DNA of 64,000 bases from an uncultured Paenibacillaceae bacterium (GTDB lineage: Bacteria > Bacillota > Bacilli > Paenibacillales > K13), in contig CAJXLT010000010.1 of assembly GCA_913056365.1 (NCBI GenBank), positions 1 to 64,000 of the forward strand, in the 5' to 3' direction. The notes under the pieces were generated by a model. The model saw nothing but the letters and a program-made list of their open reading frames with translations, was not told the DNA's origin and made no database searches. The position numbers and the translations under genes are program-made. Positions 46,014 to 55,104 of this stretch are shown here, in pieces; the stretch's first letter is position 1; each line of letters starts with the position of its first letter.

Positions 46014-46223
46014 AGTTTGAAATGGCTAATCCTCCAGTCATTCTTTCCGCTCCCCACCGCTACTCTTTCCGCCCCAGATACAGTTGCTTACTTTGAGTCC
46101 AATGCAACATGCGCTAAGTAGTAGATTTCGAGCAGGTAAGTAGTAACGACAAATCACACAAATCATTTCAGCAACTTAAAAATCAGCCCACTGATTCTAG
46201 AAATCGCCCGATATTGCCCAATC

Positions 46224-47093
46224 TCACTTCACAAACCCCAGCAGCATCTCTCGGATCAGCTTGGAAGCGACGATCTGCGTCTGTTCCGAGTGGTCGTAGA
46301 CCGGCGCAACCTCTACCAGATCAGCCCCGACAACCTGCACGTCGGACTTGGCAATCGCATGGATTGCGGCAAGCAGCTCCTTCGAGGTGATGCCGCCTGC
46401 TTCTGCTGTTCCGGTGCCCGGTGCAGCGGATGGGTCCAGCACATCGATATCGATCGTCACGTATACGGGACATCCAGCGAGCTTCGGCAACTCCTGCTGC
46501 AGCGGCTCCAGCACGTCGAACGGATGGAAGTTCAAGTGATCGCGTGCGTATGCGAATTCTTCCTTCATGCCGGAGCGAATGCCGAATTGATAGACGTTGC
46601 CGCCCCCAATCAGCTCCGCTGCCTTGCGGATCGGGGTCGAATGGGAGAGTGGCTCGCCTTCGTATTCCTCTCGCAGATCGGTATGCGCATCGATATGAAT
46701 TAGCGCCAAGTCGGGATAGCGCGCATAGACCTGCTGGATGACCGGCCAGGACACTAGATGCTCGCCGCCGATACCGAACGGGAACTTCCCGTCAGCCAGC
46801 AGCCCCTTCACATAGTCAGCGATGATCTCCAAGCTGCGCGCGGCGTTGCCGAAGGGAAGCAGCAGGTCGCCTGCGTCGAAATAACGAATGTCTTCCAAGG
46901 AGCGATCCAGATAAGGACTGTACTCTTCCAGTCCTATGGAAACCTCGCGAATGCGTGCCGGACCGAAGCGCGAGCCCGGGCGAAAGCTTACGGTATAATC
47001 CATCGGCATGCCGTACAAGACGGCTTGCGCTTCTTGATAGTTCTCAGAGCTGGCAATAAACACATTCCCCGAGTATGCTTGATCCAATTTCAT
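46224..47093 (-). CDS. speB: Agmatinase / ureohydrolase
   Basis: A 289-residue manganese enzyme that hydrolyses agmatine to putrescine and urea. Metal-binding motifs: GIGGEHLVS, IHIDAHTDLR and TIDIDVLDPSAAPGTG. The start MKLDQAYSGN matches family length; the upstream open frame to 47288 overlaps speE and is not supported. It lies 45 bases after speE, giving the polyamine unit speE-speB. The ribosome site (AAAGGA) is somewhat far from the ATG. Confidence 0.92.
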   Translation of the reverse strand: MKLDQAYSGNVFIASSENYQEAQAVLYGMPMDYTVSFRPGSRFGPARIREVSIGLEEYSPYLDRSLEDIRYFDAGDLLLPFGNAARSLEIIADYVKGLLADGKFPFGIGGEHLVSWPVIQQVYARYPDLALIHIDAHTDLREEYEGEPLSHSTPIRKAAELIGGGNVYQFGIRSGMKEEFAYARDHLNFHPFDVLEPLQQELPKLAGCPVYVTIDIDVLDPSAAPGTGTAEAGGITSKELLAAIHAIAKSDVQVVGADLVEVAPVYDHSEQTQIVASKLIREMLLGFVK

Positions 47094-47137
47094 GCTTTGT
47101 GCCCATTCCTTTCTATTGTGCAACTGCCTGTCTCTGC

Positions 47138-47968
47138 TTAGTCTTGAAGCAGCTCCTCCACTAGCTTCGGCAGGGCGAAGGCTGCCTTGTGCAGACGTGG
47201 CGAATAATACTTCGTATTCAGTTCTGGGATTCCTGCTTCGTCTACAGCCAGCGGATCGTACTTCTTGCTGCCCATCGTGAACGTCCACAGTCCGCTAGGA
47301 TAGGTCGGGATATTGGCCCCATAGACGCGGGTAATCGGGAAGATCTCCTTCACGTCACGGTTCACATTACGGATGAGGTCCGCCTTGAACCAAGGGTTGT
47401 CCGTCTGTGCCACGAAGATGCCGTCATCCTTCAGCGCCTCGCTAATCCCTTGATAGAAGCCCTTCGAGAAGAGCTCTACAGCAGGACCAACCGGCTCCGT
47501 GGAATCTACCATAATCACATCATACGTCTGCTTATGCTCGTGAATGTGCATATAGCCGTCGCCTACAATGACTTCGACGCGCGGGTTATCCAATTCGCCT
47601 GCAATAGTGGGTAGGAACTTCTTCGAGTATTCGATGACCTTGCCGTCGATGTCTACGAGCACTGCCTTCTTCACCTTCGGATGCTTCATCACCTCGCGAA
47701 TGACCCCGCCATCACCGCCGCCCACTACTAGCACATGCTCTGGATTCGGATGCGTAAATAGCGCAGGATGCGCGACCATCTCGTGGTAGACGAACTCGTC
47801 TCGCACTGTAGTCATGACCATACCGTCCAGCAGCAGCATGCGACCGAACTCTACCGTGTCTACAATGGCTAAATGTTGAAAATCCGTCTGTTCTACGACT
47901 AACGTTTCTTTGATACTGAAAGTAATGCCGTAGTTCTCCGTCTGCTTCTCGGTAAACCATAATTCCAT
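47138..47968 (-). CDS. speE: Spermidine synthase
   Basis: A 276-residue aminopropyltransferase that makes spermidine from putrescine and decarboxylated S-adenosylmethionine. [39 protein letters not shown] and QTDNPWF are diagnostic. First gene of speE-speB; putrescine from SpeB is its substrate. It is divergent from the penicillin-binding protein gene, as in B. subtilis. Confidence 0.95.
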   Translation of the reverse strand: MELWFTEKQTENYGITFSIKETLVVEQTDFQHLAIVDTVEFGRMLLLDGMVMTTVRDEFVYHEMVAHPALFTHPNPEHVLVVGGGDGGVIREVMKHPKVKKAVLVDIDGKVIEYSKKFLPTIAGELDNPRVEVIVGDGYMHIHEHKQTYDVIMVDSTEPVGPAVELFSKGFYQGISEALKDDGIFVAQTDNPWFKADLIRNVNRDVKEIFPITRVYGANIPTYPSGLWTFTMGSKKYDPLAVDEAGIPELNTKYYSPRLHKAAFALPKLVEELLQD

Positions 47969-48165
47969 ATGCCGTTCAACCTCTCTCTTCTATATATCCA
48001 TCGTCGATCTGCTTCCATATTCGCTATGACCGCTGACGGGATTTTCCGTAGTGTGCCACATAGATAAGGCTAACATCCCCTTGATTATAGATGATCCTTG
48101 TGAAAATGCAAGATATCCTGCCGCCGCTGATCGAAAATATTTTGTAAAGGAAATTCATCCTCCTG

Positions 48166-48197
48166 TGAATAGCCCTCTCTATGATTTACCCATACTA
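48166..48197 (+). promoter_or_regulatory. Sigma-G-like promoter of the PBP gene
   Basis: TGAATA at 48166-48171 and CATACTA at 48191-48197, with a 19-nt spacer (one longer than the usual 17-18). CATACTA is the ideal -10 for sigma-G. B. subtilis pbpG is expressed in the forespore, which fits. Confidence 0.5.
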
Positions 48198-48233
48198 CTA
48201 ATAGAGAACTTATCCGTTAAGGGGGGTGGCGAC

Positions 48234-50297
48234 TTGGAGGAACGCGGCAGAAATCAGACACATAGCTCTCAGCCCCGCTCGGGGTTGCGCTTAGTGCGCA
48301 AGCTAATCTCCCTCACACTGTCATTTTGTCTGCTCTGTGTCGCTACATTGGCTGGCTCGCTCTTGTATTTGCGCGGACAATCCTTGCCAGTCTCCTATAC
48401 GCCCCAAACTACGACCATCTATGACGCGAACGGGGATGTGATCGATTCTCTCTATAATGGGCAAAATCGCGACGTCATTCCGCTCGATCAAATTTCCCCT
48501 TATTTGATTCAGGCGACATTGGCGATAGAGGATCACCGCTTCTTCGATCATTACGGCATTGACTTTCGCGGGCTCGCCCGCGCCGTTGTCACGAATGTAC
48601 AGCAGATGAACAAAAGTCAGGGAGCCAGCACGATTACCCAACAGCTAGCGCGCAACCTGTATCTTACGCACGAGAAGACGTGGAGCCGCAAGTTGAAGGA
48701 AGCCGTCTATGCCGTGCAGCTGGAGATGACATTTACGAAGGAAGAAATATTAACCAAGTACTTGAACCAAATTTATTACGGTCATGCAGCATACGGCATT
48801 CAAGCAGCGGCCAAGCTGTACTTCGCCAAGCCGGCCTCTGAATTGACCTTGGCCGAGAGTGCCTTGCTCGCGGGTGTGCCGAAGGGACCTTATTATTACT
48901 CCCCTTATATGAATGAAGGCAATGCATTCGCTCGTCAACGAATCGTCTTGGACAAGATGGTAGAGGTCGGTCTCATTACGCAGCAAGAAGCGGAGGAAGC
49001 GAAGCGTACGCCTCTGACCTTGCGGAAGCTAGAAGGGGACAGTCCTGCTGAAGCCCCATATTTCCGAGATTACATTCGCCAGGTAGCTGTGAATGAACTC
49101 GGGATCGACGAGAAGCAGTTCGAGGAAGGCGGGCTATCCATCTACACGACGCTGGATCTACCTACACAGCGCATTGCCGAGCAGGCTGTTCAGGACAACC
49201 TAGGCGACAGCGAGCTGCAAGCAGCATTGGTTGCGATTGACCCGCGCAACGGATACATTCGCGCCATGATTGGCGGCAAAGACTACGCGGATAACCAGTA
49301 CAATCGCGCATTTGCCAAGACACGGCAGCCCGGCTCGTCCTTCAAGCCATTCGTATACTTGACCGCATTGGAGACGAATGCATTCAACGCGACGACGCAG
49401 TACATGAGCGAGCCAACCACATTCACATACGATGAAGGGCGTGAGATTTACCAGCCGAGCAATTTCGGCAATCGCTATCCGAACGAGGAGATCGATATGC
49501 GTGAAGCCATCTCGAAATCCGACAATATCTATGCCGTCCACACTATTCTGGATGTCGGTGCGGACCGGGTGATCGAGACAGCGAGGCGGCTTGGAATCGA
49601 CAGCCCTATGCAACCGCTGCCTTCCCTAGCGCTCGGCACCTTCCCTGTCAGTCCGTTCGATATGGCTACCGCCTTCAGTACGTTCGCCAATGGCGGGGTT
49701 CGATACAAGCCGTTAGCCATTACCCGTATCGAAGACAGCACAGGTCAGTTACTCTACGAGGCAGAGCTGATGAGCGAGCAAGTCGTAGAGCCTGCCTACG
49801 CCTATGTGCTTACCCATCTGATGCAGAGCGTATTCAGTCCCGGCGGCACAGGGGCACGGGTCGCCTCGATGCTGAAGCGACCTGTAGCCGGCAAGACAGG
49901 AACGACAGATTCAGATGCCTGGATGGTCGGCTACACACCCGAGCTGTCTACAGCCGTATGGATCGGCTACGATCAAGGGCGTACGATCAGCGCAGTAGAG
50001 ACGCATCTGGCAGCACCGATCTTCGCTGCATTCACCGAGCAAGCGTTGGAAGCTGTGCCACCCAAGCTGTTCCCTGTGCCAGACGGCATAGTCAGCGTCT
50101 ACATCGACCCTGCAAGCGGGAAGCTGGCAGGACCGGACTGCCCTGATCCTAGAGCTGAAGTGTTCGTATTAGGAACAGAACCTACTGAAATCTGCCTGCT
50201 GCACCCCTCGCAGCAGACAGTGCCAGATGCACCCGCTGAACAGCCTGATCCCGATCGTTCGTGGTGGGAGGATGTGCGACGCTGGTGGAGCGATTAA
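48234..50297 (+). CDS. pbpG: Class A penicillin-binding protein (PbpG-like)
   Basis: A 687-residue bifunctional cell-wall enzyme: short cytoplasmic start, transmembrane anchor (about 22-45), glycosyltransferase family 51 domain (about 75-250; ATLAIEDHRFFDHYG with catalytic Glu, GASTITQQLARNLYL) and transpeptidase domain (about 335-610) with serine motif SSFK (RQPGSSFKPFV), SKSDN box and KTGTT. TTG at 48234 is the start: AAGGGGGG lies seven bases before. Neighbours speE-speB and ywhD equal the B. subtilis pbpG locus, where the product helps make spore cortex/germ-cell wall. A bidirectional terminator follows. Confidence 0.85.
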   Translation: MEERGRNQTHSSQPRSGLRLVRKLISLTLSFCLLCVATLAGSLLYLRGQSLPVSYTPQTTTIYDANGDVIDSLYNGQNRDVIPLDQISPYLIQATLAIEDHRFFDHYGIDFRGLARAVVTNVQQMNKSQGASTITQQLARNLYLTHEKTWSRKLKEAVYAVQLEMTFTKEEILTKYLNQIYYGHAAYGIQAAAKLYFAKPASELTLAESALLAGVPKGPYYYSPYMNEGNAFARQRIVLDKMVEVGLITQQEAEEAKRTPLTLRKLEGDSPAEAPYFRDYIRQVAVNELGIDEKQFEEGGLSIYTTLDLPTQRIAEQAVQDNLGDSELQAALVAIDPRNGYIRAMIGGKDYADNQYNRAFAKTRQPGSSFKPFVYLTALETNAFNATTQYMSEPTTFTYDEGREIYQPSNFGNRYPNEEIDMREAISKSDNIYAVHTILDVGADRVIETARRLGIDSPMQPLPSLALGTFPVSPFDMATAFSTFANGGVRYKPLAITRIEDSTGQLLYEAELMSEQVVEPAYAYVLTHLMQSVFSPGGTGARVASMLKRPVAGKTGTTDSDAWMVGYTPELSTAVWIGYDQGRTISAVETHLAAPIFAAFTEQALEAVPPKLFPVPDGIVSVYIDPASGKLAGPDCPDPRAEVFVLGTEPTEICLLHPSQQTVPDAPAEQPDPDRSWWEDVRRWWSD

Positions 50298-50300
50298 CAG

Positions 50301-50339
50301 AAGCAGCCCTGCAAGTGCTAGTCACTTGCAGGGCTGCTT
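50301..50339. terminator. Bidirectional terminator between pbpG and ywhD
   Basis: A perfect 17-base inverted repeat (AAGCAGCCCTGCAAGTG) around a five-base loop, placed between two convergent genes. Confidence 0.85.
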
Positions 50340-50355
50340 GTTATCAGACTGGTAA

Positions 50356-50856
50356 TTACATCAGACCTTGCTTCAATTCCTCCGGTGAGCGTTCCCACAT
50401 CTCTTCATTGTTCGCGATTAAGGCCTGCTTAAGCGCAGCTCGCTCCGTATCACTGAGTCCATCCAGAATAATCCGGCGCTTCAACGCGTAATCCATCAAA
50501 TTGACGTGATGGGCAAGAATCTTCCAACCACGCTTCGCCTCTGTATCGATCGCCATTTCACAAGCAGTCACACCTGCATAGTAGGCCTCCCCCTGCTCAT
50601 TGCGATCGACTGCCACCCAGACGATCCAGCACTTGCGCCCATTCGGCACTTCTGATCGTTCAGTCGTAAACTTGATGCCCCGCTCCACCTTGCTCTTGGC
50701 ATGAATGGCGCCAACGTCGATGTATGCTGCGTCGCCGTCAATAATAATGCTAGACAGATTGCTCAAGTTAATCGTTCCCGCACCGAAGCCTTTATGATCT
50801 CTTTTCTTCGGCACAATATTTAAAGAAAGCTTATCTTTCTTCTTGTCCTCGGACAT
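50356..50856 (-). CDS. ywhD: YwhD family protein
   Basis: A 166-residue soluble protein of unknown function, matching B. subtilis YwhD in size and in its place beside pbpG. The N-terminus is charged (MSEDKKKDKLSLNIVPKKR), followed by GFGAGTINLSNLSS and KGWKILAHHVNL-like motifs. The second ATG (50856) is used as it has AAAGGCGG seven bases upstream; the frame extends far upstream but without a ribosome site. Convergent with pbpG and divergent from the M1 peptidase. Confidence 0.8.
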   Translation of the reverse strand: MSEDKKKDKLSLNIVPKKRDHKGFGAGTINLSNLSSIIIDGDAAYIDVGAIHAKSKVERGIKFTTERSEVPNGRKCWIVWVAVDRNEQGEAYYAGVTACEMAIDTEAKRGWKILAHHVNLMDYALKRRIILDGLSDTERAALKQALIANNEEMWERSPEELKQGLM

Positions 50857-50941
50857 GTTCATCCCGCCTTTCAATTTCTTGCGACTATTCCTATTGTGAC
50901 AAGCATATACATGCTGTAGACGCTTGTCAACGAGGTGAGAA

Positions 50942-53026
50942 ATGATGGTGCGACCTAGCAAACAGACAACATCCGGCATTTGGGCAGTGTTGATTATGCT
51001 GACAATCGCCTTCGTCCTCTTCCCGGATGGTCCGGACGGCGACTCGGAACCGACCGTTCCCGTCTGGACAGATGCTACACAATCAGAGGAAAGCTTACAG
51101 TACACCTCCGGTCAACCGGAGCAACAGCCGCAATCGCCCCGTAATGAGTCACCAGGAGCACGCTCACCGAAGCCTGCTTCACCCGGCGCCAATCCAGATG
51201 CTGCTGGGGATGCACCAGCCAAGCCCAAGTCACTTAGCAAGCATGTGACGGAATACCATATCCAAGTGTCCTTGGATGAAGGCAGCAAACAGCTGGCCGG
51301 CACCGAGACCGTAACATGGACGAACCCCGGCACCCAATCGGTGCGCAATGTTGTGTTCCATCTATACCCGAATGCATTCCGCTCGGAACAGTCCACCTTC
51401 ATCCGAGAATCCGAAGGGAGGCTGCGCAACGACAAGATGCAGGATGGCAGCTGGGGGGAGATGCGCATTACCGGTATCCGTCATTCCGGGGAGGGCGACC
51501 TGCTCCACCGTACTCGCTACCTGCAGCCAGATGACGGCAATACGCATGACCGAACCTTGATGGAGGTGAAGCTGGCCGATCCGATTCCGCCAGGCGGTAA
51601 AGTTACGCTGCACTTGCAATTTGAAGTGGATTTACCGCAAGTATTCGCCCGTATGGGCTATCACGACGATTTCGTTATGGCTGGTCAATGGTTTCCGAAG
51701 CTTGCTGCCTATGAGCGCAAAGGGAGCCGAGGCAAGGAGGAAGAAGGCTGGAATCTTCATCAATATCACGGTAACTCTGAGTTTTATGCGGATTTCGGTA
51801 TTTACAGCGTGCAAATTAATGTGCCTCAGACCCACGTCGTGGCAGCATCCGGATTCCCTACAGGCAGAGCTACAGTAGCCGACGGCCGCAAGACGTACCG
51901 CTTCTACGCCGACGATGTTCATGACTTCGCATGGGCGGCATCCCCTCACTTCATCTATGCGGAGGAGCCGTATGCTGACAAACACATTCCCGGTGTGAAG
52001 ATCAAGCTATATCTCGATCCCGTGCATGCGGAATTGAAAGAACGCTACTTCTTCGCTGCCAAGCAGTCATTGAAGAAGTACAGTGAATGGTTCGGCTCTT
52101 ATCCATACTCTACGCTATCTATTGTCGTGCCGCCGGAAGGAGCGAATGGCGCCGGAGGGATGGAATACCCGACGCTGATCACTGCTTGGGGTGCTGCAGA
52201 AGCGCAGCCGGACTGGTCGCTGGAGCAAGTACTCGTCCATGAGATTGGTCATCAATATTGGCACGGTATGGTTGCCAACAATGAATTTGAAGAAGCATGG
52301 CTAGATGAGGGCTTCACCTCGTATGCCGAGGATAAAGCGATGAAGGCTATCTATGACTTGTCCGGATATTTACCGCTGCAAGCCGCCTCGCTTACTTCAC
52401 CTGCGCCGCTGAAGCAGAATTCCTGGGAATTCGAGAACCATCGCCAATATGCGGACAACGTGTACACGCGAGCCAAGCTCGTTCTCATCGATATCGAGAG
52501 TCAGATTGGTGAAGCGAAGATGCAGCGTGTACTTCGAACATACTTTCAACAATGGCGCTTCAAGCACCCAGGTACCGATGACTTCCGCAAGGTATTAGAG
52601 AAGGTCAGCGGCCAAAGCTGGGAGTTCTACTTTCAACAGTATGTACATGGGGGACTTGTGCGCGACTTCTCTATCCGCAGCATCGATGTGCGACCGATTG
52701 AAGATCAGGGAAGGAAGCGCTATGAATCGATTATCGTAGCGGAACGCAGCGGTGGATTTCACCGCTCAGTGCCCATTCGCTTCGGTCTAGAGGACGGTAC
52801 CATCCTTACGGAACGATGGGACGGCGAAGAAGGTGAGATGAAATTCAGGCTTATTCAGGATAGCCCCGTTGAATGGGCGGCCATCGATCCTGATCGACAG
52901 AACGTGCTGGATACGAAGCCATCGAATAATTTCATGCGCAGCGAAGTCGACGAGGTATGGCAGACACGGTGGAACACTGGCGTGTCACGCATGCTAGAGA
53001 CATTAATCGGCTTGTTCGCATGGTGA
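50942..53026 (+). CDS. M1-family zinc metallopeptidase, membrane-anchored
   Basis: A 694-residue aminopeptidase-like protein. One N-terminal hydrophobic helix (about 12-28) followed by a Pro/Ser-rich linker places the rest outside the membrane. N-terminal beta saddle (about 95-300), the substrate motif as GAGGMEYP in place of GAMEN, and the zinc site His433-Glu434-x-x-His437 with Glu456 eighteen residues on. The C-terminal helical domain of classical aminopeptidase N is short. Typical annotation is peptidase M1 of unclear substrate. Ten bases separate it from the next gene, so they form a unit. Confidence 0.88.
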   Translation: MMVRPSKQTTSGIWAVLIMLTIAFVLFPDGPDGDSEPTVPVWTDATQSEESLQYTSGQPEQQPQSPRNESPGARSPKPASPGANPDAAGDAPAKPKSLSKHVTEYHIQVSLDEGSKQLAGTETVTWTNPGTQSVRNVVFHLYPNAFRSEQSTFIRESEGRLRNDKMQDGSWGEMRITGIRHSGEGDLLHRTRYLQPDDGNTHDRTLMEVKLADPIPPGGKVTLHLQFEVDLPQVFARMGYHDDFVMAGQWFPKLAAYERKGSRGKEEEGWNLHQYHGNSEFYADFGIYSVQINVPQTHVVAASGFPTGRATVADGRKTYRFYADDVHDFAWAASPHFIYAEEPYADKHIPGVKIKLYLDPVHAELKERYFFAAKQSLKKYSEWFGSYPYSTLSIVVPPEGANGAGGMEYPTLITAWGAAEAQPDWSLEQVLVHEIGHQYWHGMVANNEFEEAWLDEGFTSYAEDKAMKAIYDLSGYLPLQAASLTSPAPLKQNSWEFENHRQYADNVYTRAKLVLIDIESQIGEAKMQRVLRTYFQQWRFKHPGTDDFRKVLEKVSGQSWEFYFQQYVHGGLVRDFSIRSIDVRPIEDQGRKRYESIIVAERSGGFHRSVPIRFGLEDGTILTERWDGEEGEMKFRLIQDSPVEWAAIDPDRQNVLDTKPSNNFMRSEVDEVWQTRWNTGVSRMLETLIGLFAW

Positions 53027-53036
53027 GGAGAGAACT

Positions 53037-53867
53037 ATGTGGAATTACGTCAAGACAGGTTTTCACGCGGCTAGAGGACACATGGGCATCTGGTTGCTCC
53101 TGTTCCTCTATCAGTTCGCTTGGGGATTCTTCCTCTTCCGCTGGATTCATAGTGCAGTCTATCCGTTGCTCAAACGCTACCCGGGAGATGCCTTAGCCTC
53201 ATCCGACGTTATGCTGTTCTGGGCTGAGGCGGAATTCTGGCTGACACGAACCGAGGAAGTGATGCCCTACATATGGACGCTGGGAGCGGTCCTGCTGGCA
53301 CGAATGGTACTGACACCGCTCTTGGATGCTGGCTTGTATCATGCTGTCCATCAACGTGGCATTATAGGCAAGCGTTCAGGCCGCCGCCTCTTCCTGAGCG
53401 GTATTCGATCATTCGGGAGAGCCTTCACACTAGTCTATTGGATTAAGATTATCGCAGCTATCCTCCCGCTTCTGTATCTAGTTCCGTGGCTGCATCAACT
53501 TCTGCTATCTGCACAACAGTGGTCCGATTACTTAGGAAGCGGACTTCCTGCCGCAGTCGCTTATCTTCTCTATTTAGCCTTCCTACAGCTCCTCTCAATG
53601 TATGTGCAATTCAGCATCGCCGCCAAGCAGGCTGCCTTATCAGCGCTAACCTCGCTTGCGAAGAGCCTGCTGCGTGCTGTCGGCATCGGTCTGACCATTC
53701 TAGCTATTACAGGTGCAGCTGCGCTGCTCTCTGCGAGTATTTCCCTCGTATGGGCAGGGTTAGCAGCCGTCATTCTCCATCAGCTCTACACGGTCATTCG
53801 ACCGTTCTTCAGCATCTGGCATGTAACCGCACAACATCATCTCTGGAAAGAGAAGGCTACCATCTAA
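53037..53867 (+). CDS. Multi-pass membrane protein of unknown function
   Basis: A 276-residue protein with about six hydrophobic segments (near 18-38, 78-100, 128-152, 160-190, 205-232, 236-256). No catalytic motif and no family recognised. The start is preceded by GGAGAG, ten bases after the M1 peptidase stop, so it is translated from the same message and may help that enzyme or share its regulation. A terminator follows. Confidence 0.7.
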   Translation: MWNYVKTGFHAARGHMGIWLLLFLYQFAWGFFLFRWIHSAVYPLLKRYPGDALASSDVMLFWAEAEFWLTRTEEVMPYIWTLGAVLLARMVLTPLLDAGLYHAVHQRGIIGKRSGRRLFLSGIRSFGRAFTLVYWIKIIAAILPLLYLVPWLHQLLLSAQQWSDYLGSGLPAAVAYLLYLAFLQLLSMYVQFSIAAKQAALSALTSLAKSLLRAVGIGLTILAITGAAALLSASISLVWAGLAAVILHQLYTVIRPFFSIWHVTAQHHLWKEKATI

Positions 53868-53903
53868 GTAATACAACACATATTACGGACTTCATCATAA
53901 AGG

Positions 53904-53940
53904 GCTGACTCCGAGCATCTTCGCTCAGAGTCAGCTCTTT
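53904..53940 (+). terminator. Terminator of the M1 peptidase unit
   Basis: GCTGACTCCGAGC and GCTCAGAGTCAGC form a 12-13-base stem with one mismatch, followed by TCTTT. Confidence 0.8.
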
Positions 53941-54049
53941 GCCTATTTACGGAACCTTTGAATCTCTTATGAATATTTTAGAATCAAGAAGGAGATTTAC
54001 AAGCTTTGTAGAATAGTATACGCTGTGCAATTTTATCATTTTCAAAAAA

Positions 54050-54176
54050 AGATCGCCGAATTCCTGTATAGGAAACGGGGGAACCACGAGTTAGGGTGAA
54101 TTGGCTGCCATACACGTCAGCCATAGGGGACCTTCTACCGAACCCGATAGCTAACCTCGCAGGCGTGGAAGGAGTA
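54050..54176 (+). promoter_or_regulatory. Cyclic di-AMP riboswitch (ydaO/yuaA class)
   Basis: The conserved elements occur in order: ATCGCCGAA, CGGGGGAACC, TTAGGGTGAATTGGC, and CCGAACCCGATAGCTAACC followed by TCGCAGGCG, whose GGCG closes P1 with CGCC. This class shuts off its gene when c-di-AMP is high and often controls wall hydrolases and potassium uptake. The ribosome site GGAAGGAG (54167-54174) begins two bases after the last P1 base, leaving no room for a terminator, so control is probably at translation. Confidence 0.9.
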
Positions 54177-54182
54177 TTGAAA

Positions 54183-54683
54183 TTGAAAAAGGCAACAGCG
54201 GCGGTCATTGCCGTCATCATGATGCTTTCCATCTTCGCGGGAAGTGTTCAAGCAGCAAGCCCGCTTCAAGAGAAGGTGGACGAGCTGCTAGGGACAGCTT
54301 ACACATACGGAGGAACAACGACCAAGGGCTTCGATTGCTCTGGATTTACGCAATATATATTCGCGCAATTCGATATTGAGCTTCCTCGCAGTTCCCGTCA
54401 GCAGGTATATGCAACCGGAGAAGATGTAGAGCAGGATGATCTGCGAACTGGAGATCTCGTCTTCTTCAATACGAGCGGCAGCGGTATATCCCATGTCGGT
54501 ATCTATATGGGAGACGGCACCTTCGCCCACGCTTCCTATGACGGTGTAGAGTACACGGACATGGACGATGAATATTACGCCAAGCGCTATGTATCGGCTC
54601 GCCGGGTGTTAGGAGAATTCATGTATGAGAAGCTGACCACTGAAGAAGAGAACACCGAAGCAGAGACTGCAGCAGTTGAATAA
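54183..54683 (+). CDS. Secreted NlpC/P60 cell-wall hydrolase
   Basis: A 166-residue exported endopeptidase: signal peptide (MKKATAAVIAVIMMLSIFAG, cut after QAA), then a single NlpC/P60 domain with catalytic Cys52 (KGFDCSGF) and His104 (GISHVGIYMGDG), and a polar Glu/Thr-rich C-terminus. No cell-wall binding repeats. It would cut peptide stems in peptidoglycan. TTG at 54183 is the start (GGAAGGAG eight bases upstream); upstream in-frame codons belong to the riboswitch. c-di-AMP control fits its role in growth and osmotic balance. Confidence 0.9.
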   Translation: MKKATAAVIAVIMMLSIFAGSVQAASPLQEKVDELLGTAYTYGGTTTKGFDCSGFTQYIFAQFDIELPRSSRQQVYATGEDVEQDDLRTGDLVFFNTSGSGISHVGIYMGDGTFAHASYDGVEYTDMDDEYYAKRYVSARRVLGEFMYEKLTTEEENTEAETAAVE

Positions 54684-54709
54684 TGACAATCCCATACCTT
54701 GACACCATA

Positions 54710-54746
54710 CCTGCCCCTCACATTGTTGGGGGCAGGTTTTCTTTTT
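54710..54746 (+). terminator. Terminator of the NlpC/P60 gene
   Basis: CCTGCCCC and GGGGCAGG, eleven-base loop, then TTTTCTTTTT. Confidence 0.9.
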
Positions 54747-54865
54747 ATCGCAGCCACGTCAAACTGATCACTTGAAGGTCACTACTTCCCTGTTGTCCAT
54801 GAAATGAAGTGAGAATTACTGCAAATGTGCAGGTTTGGAGCGTACAGAACAGTTGATTTCCCAGA

Positions 54866-54949
54866 ATTCCTGCGATTGTGCATCTTTGCATTCGGATAAT
54901 CGCTTATTCAGGCGTTCTGAGCTACACAAAGATGTATATCAGCAGGCAT
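54866..54949. repeat. Second copy of the 84-bp inverted-repeat element
   Basis: Left end ATTCCTGCGATTGTGCATCT and right end AAGATGTATATCAGCAGGC are imperfect inverted repeats, the same ends and length as 29630-29713. The inner stretch TTCGGATAATCGC also resembles TCTCGGATAATGAG near 29602. Another short unit, CTGCAAATGTGCAGG, lies just upstream near 54829. The 420-base gap 54684-55104 holds no gene. Confidence 0.7.
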
Positions 54950-55104
54950 TCACAACTTCAGTGCGGGTTTGGGAGGAGAAGCCTGCATAATCGAGTCCAT
55001 TTCATCATGTTGTACCTTTTGTAATTATGGAAATTTACTCGGATCGCAGTCATTTACCTAAACACCGCACATCGACATTGTTAGTCGCAGCTTTTTTTTG
55101 CAAA

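Noticed and set aside
46224-47288. Longer speB start at 47288
   Set aside because: It would overlap the end of speE by 150 bases and adds residues not found in agmatinases.
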